Below the pieces are notes generated by a model. It searched no databases. It saw nothing but the letters and a program-made list of their open reading frames with translations, and was not told the origin of the DNA. From assembly GCF_019492185.1 (NCBI RefSeq), contig NZ_JAICCF010000004.1, positions 992,001-1,056,000 on the forward strand: DNA of 64,000 nt, in the 5' to 3' direction. This document shows, one piece after another, positions 33,541 to 43,162 of the stretch. This DNA is from Chitinophaga rhizophila (GTDB lineage: Bacteria > Bacteroidota > Bacteroidia > Chitinophagales > Chitinophagaceae). Each line of letters opens with the position of its first letter. The first letter of the stretch is position 1. The translations under genes were made by a program, and so were the position numbers.

Positions 33541-34044
33541 TTAACCAAATGGGTGTTTTGACCCGATCCATGTTCCATCTATAAAATGTCTGACAGCGCT
33601 GTTAAGATAGGCACTGATCTGGCTATTAGTCTGAAATATGCCAAAGGCTCCTTGCGAAGTATTATGCGTATCACGAATCACGAATGCATATTTCGGACCG
33701 TCGGAGCAGTGTATGACGAAGCGGTAGACACCAGGGAACTGGATAGTCCGCGGACTTAGCACCATAGTATGGAAATCAGTAAATGGAATGTATTTACGCT
33801 TTCTGCGGAACAGGTTGTATATAATGATATACCCTTCTTCCAGGTATACAGCATGGTAACCGCGGGAATACTCCACGATACGCCAGGCTATTACGATCCA
33901 TCCCAGCACAGCCAGCAGGAGGTATGGTATTTCGACCAGATAGATAATGAAGCCCAATGCAGCCAAAAGGGCAGCACAGATGCCTAATTGATATATTGGA
34001 GTATCCTCATTGAGTATCATTTGTTTAACAGGCGAAGGTGTCAT
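33541..34044 (-). CDS. hypothetical membrane protein (PH-like fold possible)
   Basis: A protein of 167 residues, not recognised. Two hydrophobic helices (about residues 18-55, GICAALLAALGFIIYLVEI then LLLAVLGWIVIAW) are followed by a soluble beta-rich part with YHAVYLEEGYIIIYNLFRRKRKYIPF. This layout recalls small bacterial membrane proteins with a PH-like domain. The gene lies 59 bases upstream of the ThuA-like gene on the same strand, so the two may be co-transcribed. Confidence 0.65.
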   Translation of the reverse strand: MTPSPVKQMILNEDTPIYQLGICAALLAALGFIIYLVEIPYLLLAVLGWIVIAWRIVEYSRGYHAVYLEEGYIIIYNLFRRKRKYIPFTDFHTMVLSPRTIQFPGVYRFVIHCSDGPKYAFVIRDTHNTSQGAFGIFQTNSQISAYLNSAVRHFIDGTWIGSKHPFG

Positions 34045-34191
34045 TGGTAAAGGATGTATATATTTTTCAGACTAATATTACGAAGGTAGAATAATTATTC
34101 TACCAGTTTCACTGCCAAAAGCCGTTAAAACCCAAACGGGGCATAGTATTTGGTGTTGCGTTGGGTATTACAATCATAAAAAAGGTTTACA

Positions 34192-34509
34192 ATGCCTACT
34201 TCAAAACAAACAACAGCAAAACCAGCAGCAAAAACCACTAAAGCAGCCCCAGCGAAAGAATCAGGTGGAAAAGGCCTTAAAGCCCCTCTGACTCCAAGTG
34301 CGGAACTGGCAGCTGTTATTGGTAGTGATCCGCTGCCAAGGACCGAGATCACTAAAAAGATCTGGGACTACATTAAAGAACATAATTTACAGGATGCACA
34401 GAACAAACGTCTGATCAACGCAGATGAGAAACTGAAGAAAGTATTCAACGGAAAAGACCAGATCTCCATGTTCGAGCTGGCTAAAGAAATGAATCAGCAT
34501 GTAAAATAA
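34192..34509 (+). CDS. SWIB/MDM2 domain protein
   Basis: Small basic protein of 105 residues. The first ~30 residues are rich in Lys, Ala, Thr and Pro, like a histone tail. The SWIB domain follows (about 32-103): KAPLTPSAELAAVIG, LPRTEITKKIWDYIKEHNLQD, RLINADEKLKKVF. In eukaryotes the domain belongs to chromatin remodelling complexes; in bacteria it is found in Chlamydiae and Bacteroidota and its role is not settled, though DNA-associated function is usually assumed. It is a single gene. Confidence 0.93.
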   Translation: MPTSKQTTAKPAAKTTKAAPAKESGGKGLKAPLTPSAELAAVIGSDPLPRTEITKKIWDYIKEHNLQDAQNKRLINADEKLKKVFNGKDQISMFELAKEMNQHVK

Positions 34510-34547
34510 GTTAGCCTCTTTACCTTATTTACAACAAGCAATATGTA

Positions 34548-34580
34548 CAAGGGTTGTTGCCGGAATGGCCACAACCCTTG
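34548..34580. terminator. hairpin between SWIB and T9SS cargo genes
   Basis: CAAGGGTTGT and ACAACCCTTG, perfect 10-base arms, between two convergent genes. There is no T-run. Confidence 0.55.
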
Positions 34581-34606
34581 TGCGTTCAGGCATTTTGCAA
34601 TCTATG

Positions 34607-36193
34607 CTACCGTACCAGCACAAGTGTGCCTTTTTGCTGTATTTCCTGCAGCTTACTGTCCGTATAGGTTACTACCCATAAGTAGCTACCTGCCGGTAAT
34701 CCTGAACCTCTTTCAGTACCATCCCAACCTACATTCGGATTACGGCTTTCAAAGATCAATTGTCCCCATCTGCCATAAACGGCCATTCTGAACTCAGTGA
34801 CAGCATCATGTACTTTTGCACGGAATATATCATTCATACCGTCGCCATTCGGACTGAAGGCATTTGGCATAAAGACCGCACAGTCCCGCCACTCCTTATT
34901 GATAACCGTCTCTCCTTCTACATAACAGTTATGCTGATCGTAAACGCGGTAGATATAATCACCGGCGTCAAGCCCGGAAACCACATTGTCATATCCCCTG
35001 GACTGCCCTGATATTTCATAGATATAAGGACTTACCCCACCAGTCACCAACAGTTCCACACTGCCATTTTTTACGCTGCTACAACTAACTGCACTGGCAT
35101 TAGCAGCAGTGATTTCCATTGGTTCTGGTTCAGTGATGGTAAAGTTATTTACGTTCAGTATGCAGTTAAAGCCATCTTTCACTTCAATGTCATAATTGCC
35201 TGCCTTCAAATGTTCAAAGAGGGGTTCATCCTGATAGGATACTCCTCCGTCAATACTGAATGCATAGGGACTTACGCCACCTGATATATTCAGCTTGATA
35301 ATACCATTTGTATCACCATGACAAATAGGTGCCGAAGAGGTCACATCTGCAGTCAGCTCGTTCTCTCCAATAGCAACAAAGGTAGTTGCCGCAGCGCCGT
35401 TCGCCCCTGTAACTGTTACCTTATAAGTTCCCTTCTCCAGGTTCTTTACAATTGAATCGCTGAAGTTACCAGGTTCCCACCTGTATCTGTACGGTGGTTG
35501 ACCAGCTTTTACCCGCACAGTGGCACTACCTGTTTGCTCGCCCTTGCAGCTGTTACGGGCCTGTACAATAATCTGGGGCACCTCGCGCATATAAGGCGAA
35601 AAATCGTCTAACAACACTGCCCGATAGGCGTTGTGACAGATAGTATCCATATATGGGCCAGTAATGAAGTACTTGTAAGCTTTAGTAGTTGAAAATACAG
35701 CAGTGTATGGCTTCCAATCCTGGTGCATTATGGCAGGTGATTTCCATAAGATCTCTCCTTTCTCGGTCAATTCGTTAGCGCCGTAGATAGCGAATGATCC
35801 GCTGCATACCGAGGAAGAAAAGTATTCAGGTGGATATGCAAGCTTAAAGGATACAGTATACGTCTTATTTGCTTGCAAAGGAGTTACCAGTTCCTGTACA
35901 ATGCGCTCACTCCAGTCGGGACTGGCCATCATGCCGATATAAGTGTTTCCTGCATACGGAGATTGGGTGATACCACATGCACCCGGCTGTACGTCTGGAG
36001 ATTGTTCAAACCTCTTCCAGCCATCGGGTAGCATCGATGATAATACTTTCGTTTCTAACGACGGATTTTTCAGTTCTATATCCTGTGCGCTTACCCGATA
36101 AAGGCCTGACAACGATAGGCAAAAACAGAGCAATAAGGCACAGACATGCTTAGTAGCTACCTTATATAGGCGGCTGCACTCTGGCTTGTTCAT
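34607..36193 (-). CDS. T9SS type B cargo protein with SprB-like repeats
   Basis: Secreted protein of 528 residues. It has a signal peptide (CALLLCFCLSLSGLYRVSAQ). The N-terminal ~200 residues form a beta-sandwich-like part. Three SprB/gliding-motility repeats follow (about 210-425, each with GG-x-PY and a Y-x-V-x-V-x-D/N ending). The C-terminal ~85 residues are the type B sorting domain: FMPNAFSPNGDGMNDIF, VYGRWGQLIFES, WDGTERGSGLPAGSY. It should be carried to the cell surface by the type IX system. The binding partner is unknown. It lies next to the polysaccharide operon, 221 bases beyond the last gene. Confidence 0.92.
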   Translation of the reverse strand: MNKPECSRLYKVATKHVCALLLCFCLSLSGLYRVSAQDIELKNPSLETKVLSSMLPDGWKRFEQSPDVQPGACGITQSPYAGNTYIGMMASPDWSERIVQELVTPLQANKTYTVSFKLAYPPEYFSSSVCSGSFAIYGANELTEKGEILWKSPAIMHQDWKPYTAVFSTTKAYKYFITGPYMDTICHNAYRAVLLDDFSPYMREVPQIIVQARNSCKGEQTGSATVRVKAGQPPYRYRWEPGNFSDSIVKNLEKGTYKVTVTGANGAAATTFVAIGENELTADVTSSAPICHGDTNGIIKLNISGGVSPYAFSIDGGVSYQDEPLFEHLKAGNYDIEVKDGFNCILNVNNFTITEPEPMEITAANASAVSCSSVKNGSVELLVTGGVSPYIYEISGQSRGYDNVVSGLDAGDYIYRVYDQHNCYVEGETVINKEWRDCAVFMPNAFSPNGDGMNDIFRAKVHDAVTEFRMAVYGRWGQLIFESRNPNVGWDGTERGSGLPAGSYLWVVTYTDSKLQEIQQKGTLVLVR

Positions 36194-36414
36194 AGGATTG
36201 TTAAATAGTCAGGTTAGTCAATGCATCTCATGACCGGGCAACTGCCAGAAGCCCGGATACTGATAAAGATATGTAAAAAATACTTATTCGTAATAATATT
36301 AACGTGAGAAAATAGTAATATTACTACCATGTAGAACATAGTTAACTATTCGACTGACAATCAATTGCTATGGCTTTCCGGTCTTTTAATTCGTCTTCAT
36401 ATAAAAGTATGGTG

Positions 36415-37119
36415 TTACTGCTCAGTACGCATTAATGAATATTCGTATCCTAATGGTGAAATGTAAAATATTCTGTAGTTATATTTATTCAGCAATGCTA
36501 CTGACTCTTCTGTATCAGCTACTGAAATATTATCAAAGAAGTGATGATATTCGACGAGAATTTGCTCAATTTTTATGCCTGACTCCAGGATGTCTTTCAA
36601 TACAGGGTACTCTGCCCCTTCTATATCTATCTTGAGTATGTCTATATGGTCATGACCATTTTCTTTCATGATGGTTTGCAGACGTTTTGCCGGCACTTCG
36701 AGGTATGCATTCCGATTATTAATCTCCACACTAGAGTGGGATATATAATCAGGATTTGCGGGTTTGTAGAACTTTATATGGCCATCATTGTCTGATAGTG
36801 CTACATCATTATAAAGGAATTGGGACGGTAACTGCTGTGCTGCCAACCAATCTCTTACTTCCGGTGTAGGATCGTACGCGTGCACCTTTACGCCATACTT
36901 ATCGATAACGGAAAGATCAAATGTAATATCATTGCCGATCCCTACTGAATAAATGATACTGTCATGGTTAACAGAGCCTGCTTTTATTACCCATCCACCA
37001 TAGTCAGAGCCGTGTCTTTCCCTGTGCAACCGCAGTTGTACCCGTGTCCTGGGAGATTTCCCTGAACGCATATGCAGTTCACGCTTTAACGATCTCAGAT
37101 AATCTTTTATTTTCATCAT
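36415..37119 (-). CDS. FkbM family methyltransferase
   Basis: SAM-dependent methyltransferase of 234 residues from the ATG at 37119 (an upstream TTG would add nine). SVGIGNDITFD is motif I, HAYDPTPEVRDW is the second strand, and DILKIDIEGAEYPVLKDIL is the FkbM hallmark. It probably O-methylates a sugar of the polysaccharide made by this locus; the target is not readable. It is the last gene of the leftward operon, 105 bases after the acyltransferase gene. Confidence 0.88.
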   Translation of the reverse strand: MMKIKDYLRSLKRELHMRSGKSPRTRVQLRLHRERHGSDYGGWVIKAGSVNHDSIIYSVGIGNDITFDLSVIDKYGVKVHAYDPTPEVRDWLAAQQLPSQFLYNDVALSDNDGHIKFYKPANPDYISHSSVEINNRNAYLEVPAKRLQTIMKENGHDHIDILKIDIEGAEYPVLKDILESGIKIEQILVEYHHFFDNISVADTEESVALLNKYNYRIFYISPLGYEYSLMRTEQ

Positions 37120-37224
37120 AACCGGAATTTTTCCTGGAATTAACAATCGACCAATTTTTCTTCAGGTTGCTGATTATCGAAATGAAAGGTACATTAGAGT
37201 AACCCTTACCTTCAAATCATAACA

Positions 37225-37773
37225 TCATATAACAACACGGTTGGGAGGCACATCAGTCCATGGAGGGACAACTGCATTGCGCATCACAATAGTGCCGGCA
37301 CCGATGTTTGCCCCTTCCCCAATGACGGCGCCACCGCCTATATACACCTTTGGACCAACATGTACAAATGCACCAATCTGTACTTCATGATCTACTGCGC
37401 TGCCAATATTGAGGATGCAATGCGGACCTATCTGCACATCTGCCTGAATAACCGAACCAGGCATTACCACGGTACCTTTACCTATATACACAGTCTTGCT
37501 GATAATAGCTGATTGATCTTTCAGCGTGCAGTACCGATGTGCAACTATTGCTGCAATTCGCTTTCTTGCTGCGTTGTTGCCTATAGCAATAATTACCGGA
37601 CACTCATGATTGAACATACTGTCATATTTCAGAACCATCCTATCCCTGTACTGCTGCTGTACCTTTACATTATCATCGAAGTAGGCAATCAGCCGGTATC
37701 CTTCCTTAATGGCCAGTTCTTCCACTGTCAATGCATGTCCGCCTGTACCATATATTAGACACGTTTCCATCAT
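37225..37773 (-). CDS. NeuD/PglD-like sugar O- or N-acyltransferase
   Basis: Acyltransferase of 182 residues. The N-terminal half is a small Rossmann-like domain (CLIYGTGGHALTVEEL, AYFDDN) that binds the sugar nucleotide. The C-terminal half is a left-handed beta-helix of hexapeptide repeats (IGKGTVVMPGSVIQADVQIG, IGEGANIGAGTIVM) with a His (SAVDHEVQIG) in the usual catalytic place. It resembles PglD and NeuD, which acetylate a sugar or amino-sugar. It starts three bases after the initiating transferase gene stop, hence probably coupled. Confidence 0.88.
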   Translation of the reverse strand: MMETCLIYGTGGHALTVEELAIKEGYRLIAYFDDNVKVQQQYRDRMVLKYDSMFNHECPVIIAIGNNAARKRIAAIVAHRYCTLKDQSAIISKTVYIGKGTVVMPGSVIQADVQIGPHCILNIGSAVDHEVQIGAFVHVGPKVYIGGGAVIGEGANIGAGTIVMRNAVVPPWTDVPPNRVVI

Positions 37774-37776
37774 ATT

Positions 37777-38733
37777 CTATTTTAAACGGGGCTGCATCAG
37801 CTTACCTTTTAACCCTACGTAAATGAGTACCAGTGGCAGCAGTATTGTGAGTCCCTTTATCCATTGCTGCCCTAGCGCCAACTGACCATTAATCAGTAAA
37901 ATAATAATCAACGCCTGTATCAAAGCATATCCTGTAGAAACTACCAGATGAGGCACTTTCTGCTCATTAGCAAGTATCTGGTAGAAATGCAGGCGGTGGG
38001 CCTTGAATATATTTTGTTGTAAGAGCAACCTATGTATTATCGTCAATATTGAATCGACACCATATACACTGAGAAACAATATATACAGCCAGTCACCGGT
38101 TGTCAATATCAGATCCAGCAACAAAAGCACTATCCAGAAAGCAATGGTGACACTACCTACATCACCTGCAAAGCAGACTGCCTTCCTGCGGAAATTAAAG
38201 AAGAGAAACACTACTGACGCTATCATGGGTAACCATATCATATCCGGCGCTATAAATGCGGCCTGCTGCAGATTAACGAATTGAAGTCCGCCCAACACTA
38301 CCAGACTATACAACCCGGTGATTCCATTAATGCCATCCATAAAATTGTATGCATTGATGATACCAATCACAAGTATATATAGCATTATTACTACCAGCAG
38401 CGGTAAAGACAATACATGAAGGTATAAGAACAACAACGTTACCGCTACCAAGTGTACAAGCAATCTTACCTTATTAGGCAAAGTATAAATATCATCAAGG
38501 AAACTTATTACGCCGATAAGCACTATGCCCAGCACGGGTAGCCAGAACTCAGTAAAATGCTGTCCCACAGCAACCAGGGCTGCTATAATGAAGATAATGC
38601 CGCCGCCACGGATGGTAACGTTAGCATGCGAGCTTCTTTCATTTGGCTTGTCGATAATGTTATACCTGTCGGCTATTTTGAAATAGGCTATCAGCAACAG
38701 GAAAAACATTACAGCATATACTAAATACATCAT
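37777..38733 (-). CDS. WbpL/WecA-like undecaprenyl-phosphate sugar-1-phosphate transferase
   Basis: Polytopic inner-membrane enzyme of 318 residues that starts the repeat unit by moving an N-acetylated amino-sugar phosphate from UDP to undecaprenyl phosphate. Landmarks are the catalytic SFLDDIYTLPNKVR, NAYNFMDGINGI, CFAGDVGSVT and the C-terminal HRLHFYQ, all typical of WbpL/WecA. It is the only initiating transferase in the locus. The ATG overlaps the stop of the preceding SDR gene by four bases. In Pseudomonas aeruginosa, WbpL follows WbpV/WbjF in the same way. Confidence 0.92.
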   Translation of the reverse strand: MMYLVYAVMFFLLLIAYFKIADRYNIIDKPNERSSHANVTIRGGGIIFIIAALVAVGQHFTEFWLPVLGIVLIGVISFLDDIYTLPNKVRLLVHLVAVTLLFLYLHVLSLPLLVVIMLYILVIGIINAYNFMDGINGITGLYSLVVLGGLQFVNLQQAAFIAPDMIWLPMIASVVFLFFNFRRKAVCFAGDVGSVTIAFWIVLLLLDLILTTGDWLYILFLSVYGVDSILTIIHRLLLQQNIFKAHRLHFYQILANEQKVPHLVVSTGYALIQALIIILLINGQLALGQQWIKGLTILLPLVLIYVGLKGKLMQPRLK

Positions 38734-39650
38734 AATACAGACGATAACTTGTCAATAACCCTCGACGGATGCCAGTTTAATGCTTTTCGGGCTTTCGCAT
38801 CATCGAATGTCAGCGTTGCGGTAATCTTGCGCAGTTTATCACCATTTACAGGTGCCCGTTTCCCTAGCCAATCGCCTATGCGTGCAATCATCCTGGCCAT
38901 CTTCATAGACATAGCTGCCGGTGTCTTTTTCTTGAGCGCCGTTGCGATAGCGATTTCCAATTCCCTGAAGCTGGGATGATACCCATCTGTCAGATTATAT
39001 ATACCACCTATACGCATTGCAGCAGGCAGAATAGCAGCTACATCTGCCCCCCATACGACGCTCTTGCGTGCGGAACCATCTCCGATGCTCAGGTATCTTC
39101 CCGATGCGATTCCTCTGATCATCGCTCCCAGATTTCCGGGGGGATGTGGACCTGCTATGAGTGGCAATCTAAGTATTAGCAGTTGCACATCCCGCTCACC
39201 ACACCATTCTATGAGGAAACGTTCTGCCCGTATCTTACTTTTTGCATAAGGCGTATCTCCATTTAAAGCATGATGCTCTGTTATTCCAACTCCTTCATCT
39301 ACTCCGTACACAGCCACGGTACTGATAAAGATGAAATAAACAGGTATTGCATCCGAAGATTCCAGCGAATTACATAGATGAACCGTTCCATGAAAGTTCA
39401 CCTGGTAAAAATCATCCGCTTCTTCAGGCGTAGCAGGTACCATGTGCGCCTTTCCGGCACAATGGATGACTATCTGTGATGCCGGCAGCTGATCTGTCCT
39501 TTCCCGGGATAGGTCAATCTGAATGTGCGGTTCAGGCCCTTTTGCTATTCCCCTCCCTATCGTGGTGAATGAGTAAGCGGGCCGCAGCGTCTGCAATAAT
39601 TGCTGCCCCAAAAAGCCTGACGCTCCTGTTAACAGTACGCTTTCCTTCAT
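38730..39650 (-). CDS. NAD-dependent epimerase/reductase (WbpV/WbjF-like SDR)
   Basis: Short-chain dehydrogenase of 306 residues. LLTGASGFLGQQLLQ is the NAD-binding site, FISTVAVYG carries the catalytic Ser, and TPYAKSKIRAE has the YxxxK pair. The neighbourhood (WbuB-like GT before it, WbpL-like transferase after it) is that of WbpV/WbjF, which in Pseudomonas are thought to reduce the 4-keto intermediate to UDP-QuiNAc. A plain 4-epimerase cannot be excluded. Its start overlaps the GT gene by ATGA, as does its stop with the next gene. Confidence 0.85.
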   Translation of the reverse strand: MKESVLLTGASGFLGQQLLQTLRPAYSFTTIGRGIAKGPEPHIQIDLSRERTDQLPASQIVIHCAGKAHMVPATPEEADDFYQVNFHGTVHLCNSLESSDAIPVYFIFISTVAVYGVDEGVGITEHHALNGDTPYAKSKIRAERFLIEWCGERDVQLLILRLPLIAGPHPPGNLGAMIRGIASGRYLSIGDGSARKSVVWGADVAAILPAAMRIGGIYNLTDGYHPSFRELEIAIATALKKKTPAAMSMKMARMIARIGDWLGKRAPVNGDKLRKITATLTFDDAKARKALNWHPSRVIDKLSSVL

Positions 39651-40870
39651 GTCACAGTTAATATTTGCGTGTACCTGTTCAGTATCCTTTCTTTTGAATA
39701 AACATTCACCGCCAGACTTCTGGCCCTATGCCCCTTCATTTCCAAATCTGCCAGCGAAGCATGTGAGAAGGAGTTAAAGAATGAGAGTAAAGCCTCCCGT
39801 TCTGTCAGCCTGAAGCACCAACCAACTTCATGCTCTTCCACCATCTGGCCGATCTCTCCCGTACGGTCTCCTATGTAGAGAATAGGCTTGCCCGCCGCCA
39901 ATATGTTGTATGATTTAGAAGGTACGCCCAGCCCTACCATTCCATCCTGTAGTGAGACAATGCCTACATCTGCTGCATTTAGAAAATCCTGCTGCTTGCT
40001 TCTTGGAAAAGAGTCGAGGATCGTTACATGGTGCAGCTGATGCTGCTGTATGTAACCCTGGAGTTCTTTCTTACAAGCGCCTTCACCAATAAACATGAAA
40101 TGCAGCAGGGGATTATCAACTTCCTTGATAATAGCAAATAGTTCCTGCAATCCCTGTACTCGCCCCAGGTTACCAGCAAACTGGAAAATGATCTTGTCGC
40201 TAATTTTCAGTCCTTGCACGAGGGCGTTGCCCGTTTTCAACTCCGGACTGACTATCTCAATATCCGCCCAGTTTTCAATAATATGTATGTCTGGCCGTTT
40301 GCGGTAGTCAGCCAGTTTCTCTTCAAATAGTGCTTTCATATCCCTGCCCAATACCAGCAATATGGACATCCTGCTATAGGCAGCATTAAATATGCTTCTT
40401 AATATTCGGTAAGAGAGGCTGGCAGGTTTAATCAGTTTTGCCACTACAAGGTTTTCCGGGAACACATCATGTACAATGGTATAACTTTTCAATCCCTTCC
40501 ATCTGCAGATCCTGGCAGCAAGTAATAGCAGCGGGGCCGGATTGGTAACCAGTAGTACATCGTCTCCCTTTTTTGCCTTACGGAATAAGGCAACCGCCAG
40601 TCTGAGACTAATCGTGATCAGACGCCAGGTGCGTTGCAACAGCTTATCTTTATTGAGACCACCTGCCTTAACGCGAGTAATTTGAATGTTCTCCAGCTGC
40701 TCATTTTCCGCAATGATATTCGACTGCTGATAAGCAGCCGGTCCGCACAATACATGCACTTTCCGCTTTCCCGCTACCTGCTGGCTTATCTTCGTCATAA
40801 TATAAGCCGTAGAGGTCTCCTCCGGAAAGAATAGCTCTGTCACTACCCAGAAGGTTTTTTCCCTGTTCAT
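39647..40870 (-). CDS. GT4 glycosyltransferase (WbuB/WbjE-like)
   Basis: Cytoplasmic or membrane-associated GT-B transferase of 407 residues from the ATG at 40870, one base after the capG stop. An N-terminal WVVTELFFPEETSTAYIM opens the acceptor domain, and IVHDVFPEN is a typical WbuB-type block. The C-terminal nucleotide-binding part has FQFAGNLGRVQGL, and GLGVPSKSYNILAAGKPIL carries the E-x7-E-equivalent site. WbuB and WbjE transfer L-FucNAc in E. coli O26 and P. aeruginosa O11; the same role fits the CapEFG genes directly upstream. Confidence 0.87.
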   Translation of the reverse strand: MNREKTFWVVTELFFPEETSTAYIMTKISQQVAGKRKVHVLCGPAAYQQSNIIAENEQLENIQITRVKAGGLNKDKLLQRTWRLITISLRLAVALFRKAKKGDDVLLVTNPAPLLLLAARICRWKGLKSYTIVHDVFPENLVVAKLIKPASLSYRILRSIFNAAYSRMSILLVLGRDMKALFEEKLADYRKRPDIHIIENWADIEIVSPELKTGNALVQGLKISDKIIFQFAGNLGRVQGLQELFAIIKEVDNPLLHFMFIGEGACKKELQGYIQQHQLHHVTILDSFPRSKQQDFLNAADVGIVSLQDGMVGLGVPSKSYNILAAGKPILYIGDRTGEIGQMVEEHEVGWCFRLTEREALLSFFNSFSHASLADLEMKGHRARSLAVNVYSKERILNRYTQILTVT

Positions 40871-40871
40871 A

Positions 40872-42023
40872 TTACTGGTTTTTGCTCCATACTGTTCTAT
40901 TGACATAATCGGTATAGGACAGGATGATACGCACTACCTTTTCTGACACGTTCGGCATACTGTAATCTCCTACCAGTCTCAACGTACGGGCTTCCGCTCT
41001 TGCCTGAGAAGCCAGTTCTTCCAGTCCCTGCATAATACGTTCCGGATTTAACCCGACCATCATCACTGCTGCTTCCTCCATAGCTTCCGGACGCTCATGT
41101 GCTTCTCTGATATTGAGTGCAGGAAAATTGAGAATAGACGACTCTTCGGAGATCGTTCCACTGTCAGATAATACAGCTTTTGCATGTAACTGTAATGCTA
41201 TATAGTCGCTCAGCCCCATTGGCTTCATCAGCCTGACCAGCGGATCAAACGTAATTCCTTTGCCTTCAATCATCTTCCTGGTACGTGGGTGTGCAGATAC
41301 GATAATTGGCAGACCAAATCTGGTGGCAATGCTGTTCAGTGTCACTACCAGGTTATCAAAGTTTCTATCCGAATTGATATTCTCTTCCCGGTGTGCGGAT
41401 ACCACGAAGTACTGTTGAGCAGACAAACCCAGGCTGATCAGAATACCTGATTGCTGCACCCTGGGCATATAATAATGTAAGACTTCGTACATCGGGCTGC
41501 CCGTCTTAATAACCCTGTCAGGTGGCAGCCCTTCCCGCAGCAGGTACTCTCTTGCGATGTCAGAGTAGGTCAGGTTAATATCACTGATATGATCTACTAT
41601 CTTACGGTTGGTCTCTTCCGGCACACGCTGATCAAAGCAACGGTTACCAGCCTCCATATGAAAGATAGGTATCCGCCTCTTTTTAGCGGGGATGGCACAA
41701 AGGCAGCTGTTAGTATCACCCAGCACCAGGAAGGCATCAGGTTGCTCTGCCTCTAATATAGGATCGATTTTTATCAGTATCTGTCCGATAGTCTCTGTTG
41801 CCGTTTTGCCTGCGGCTTCAAGAAAATGATCGGGCTTGCGCAGTCCAAGGTCTTCAAAGAAGATCTGGTTCAATTCATAATCATAATTTTGTCCTGTGTG
41901 CACCAATACATGTTCAATAGCTTCTGATGCGTCCAACCTGGCCAGCACACGGGCCAGTCGTATAATCTCCGGGCGGGTTCCTACAACAGTCAATACTTTC
42001 AGTTTTTTAATTGTATCGCTCAT
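40872..42023 (-). CDS. capG: CapG/FnlC/WbjD-like UDP-sugar 2-epimerase
   Basis: Non-hydrolysing 2-epimerase fold, 383 residues. VVGTRPEIIRLARV and LVHTGQNYDYELN mark the N-terminal UDP site. FHMEAGNRCFDQRVPEETNRKIVDH is characteristic of the CapG/FnlC branch (WecB has AGLRT here). VSAHREENI and LSDSGTISEES follow in the C-terminal domain. In the family it converts UDP-2-acetamido-2,6-dideoxy-L-talose to UDP-L-FucNAc, the last step of that pathway. It follows capF by 20 bases. A separate paralogue at 46969-48036 looks like ordinary WecB/WbpI. Confidence 0.92.
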   Translation of the reverse strand: MSDTIKKLKVLTVVGTRPEIIRLARVLARLDASEAIEHVLVHTGQNYDYELNQIFFEDLGLRKPDHFLEAAGKTATETIGQILIKIDPILEAEQPDAFLVLGDTNSCLCAIPAKKRRIPIFHMEAGNRCFDQRVPEETNRKIVDHISDINLTYSDIAREYLLREGLPPDRVIKTGSPMYEVLHYYMPRVQQSGILISLGLSAQQYFVVSAHREENINSDRNFDNLVVTLNSIATRFGLPIIVSAHPRTRKMIEGKGITFDPLVRLMKPMGLSDYIALQLHAKAVLSDSGTISEESSILNFPALNIREAHERPEAMEEAAVMMVGLNPERIMQGLEELASQARAEARTLRLVGDYSMPNVSEKVVRIILSYTDYVNRTVWSKNQ

Positions 42024-42043
42024 AACTGGTATATACTTAGCTT

Positions 42044-43162
42044 TTATACTACTTCAAAATAGGTGTCAGCATCCTGGGGATCAAAAAACTCATTGATCCA
42101 GAATACGGTGTATAACTCATCTGTGCCGATGTTTTTAATGTTGTGGGTATACCATATGGGCATATCTACGTAGGATGGTTGGTTCCCATCCAATTCAAAG
42201 CGCAGCACCTCTGTTGTATTGTACTTCCTCAGTTCAATCAGCGCCTTGCCTTTTATTACAAGGAAACGTTCAATTTTCCTGGTATGAAAGTGATTGCCTC
42301 TTGTTATGCCAGGCAATGTGGTGGAAAAGGACACCTGTCCTCCCTGATGCAGTTTGATCATCTCTACAAATACGCCTCTGTTATCTGCATGTTGTTTTAA
42401 TTGATAAGGGAAATAGTCCGCAAGGTTGATGAAACTGCGGAAGGTGTTAAACAGCTGCTGACTGAACTTGTCAGGCAATGCCGGGAATATGCCATTTTCA
42501 AGATACTGGTGCCGGTATGCCTGTAGCTTCTCCAGTATTTCTGATACATAACTTTCACTGGTATGTGGTACCAATAGTAAAGAATGATCCTGTTCTTCCC
42601 TGATGGCGGCAATAATGACATCCGCCAGTTCATCAACATAGATCAGCTTCAGTAACCCGTCGTTGTCAATATGCGGCTGTTCACCATTACACAACTGATA
42701 GCAAAACGTCGCTACTACCGAATTGTAAAACGGCTTCCCAAAAGGACCAAATACATTCGGGATCACCATACCCGTAAAGGGTGCGCCATGTTCAGCCGCC
42801 CATTCCCGCAGGAGTACCCTTCCTTCCTTTTTGGATTTTCCGTAGGGATTCTCGCGCTCTTCCTGGGTAGATGAGGAAAAGATTACATGGGGAGCAGATG
42901 GAGCCTTTTCGAGGGCTTCCAATAGCTTCAATACTAAATCCAGGTTGGTATCATGAACTACCTGCGGATCCGGATGGCGGTTCATGGCTGCCAGGTGTAT
43001 TATTACATCACATTGTGACACCCACTGTGTAAGCGCAATCGTATCTTCAAAATACGCCCGTCTGAAGGGTACCAGCGTAAACTCTTCTTTTAGCAGACTA
43101 ATCCTGTTAAAGAGATAACTGCCAACAAATCCAAACTGTCCTGTTATTCCTATGCGCTTCAT
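42044..43162 (-). CDS. capF: CapF/FnlB/WbjC-like bifunctional epimerase-reductase
   Basis: Two-domain enzyme of 372 residues for the second step to UDP-L-FucNAc. An N-terminal SDR domain (GITGQFGFVGSYL; IFSSSTQEERENPYGKSKKEG with the Ser and YxxxK) does the NADPH reduction. A C-terminal cupin (from about residue 255, with TRGNHFHTRKIERFLVIKG carrying the metal histidines) does the C3 epimerisation. This fusion is diagnostic of CapF. It overlaps the small cupin gene by four bases (ATGA) and is followed by capG. Confidence 0.95.
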   Translation of the reverse strand: MKRIGITGQFGFVGSYLFNRISLLKEEFTLVPFRRAYFEDTIALTQWVSQCDVIIHLAAMNRHPDPQVVHDTNLDLVLKLLEALEKAPSAPHVIFSSSTQEERENPYGKSKKEGRVLLREWAAEHGAPFTGMVIPNVFGPFGKPFYNSVVATFCYQLCNGEQPHIDNDGLLKLIYVDELADVIIAAIREEQDHSLLLVPHTSESYVSEILEKLQAYRHQYLENGIFPALPDKFSQQLFNTFRSFINLADYFPYQLKQHADNRGVFVEMIKLHQGGQVSFSTTLPGITRGNHFHTRKIERFLVIKGKALIELRKYNTTEVLRFELDGNQPSYVDMPIWYTHNIKNIGTDELYTVFWINEFFDPQDADTYFEVV

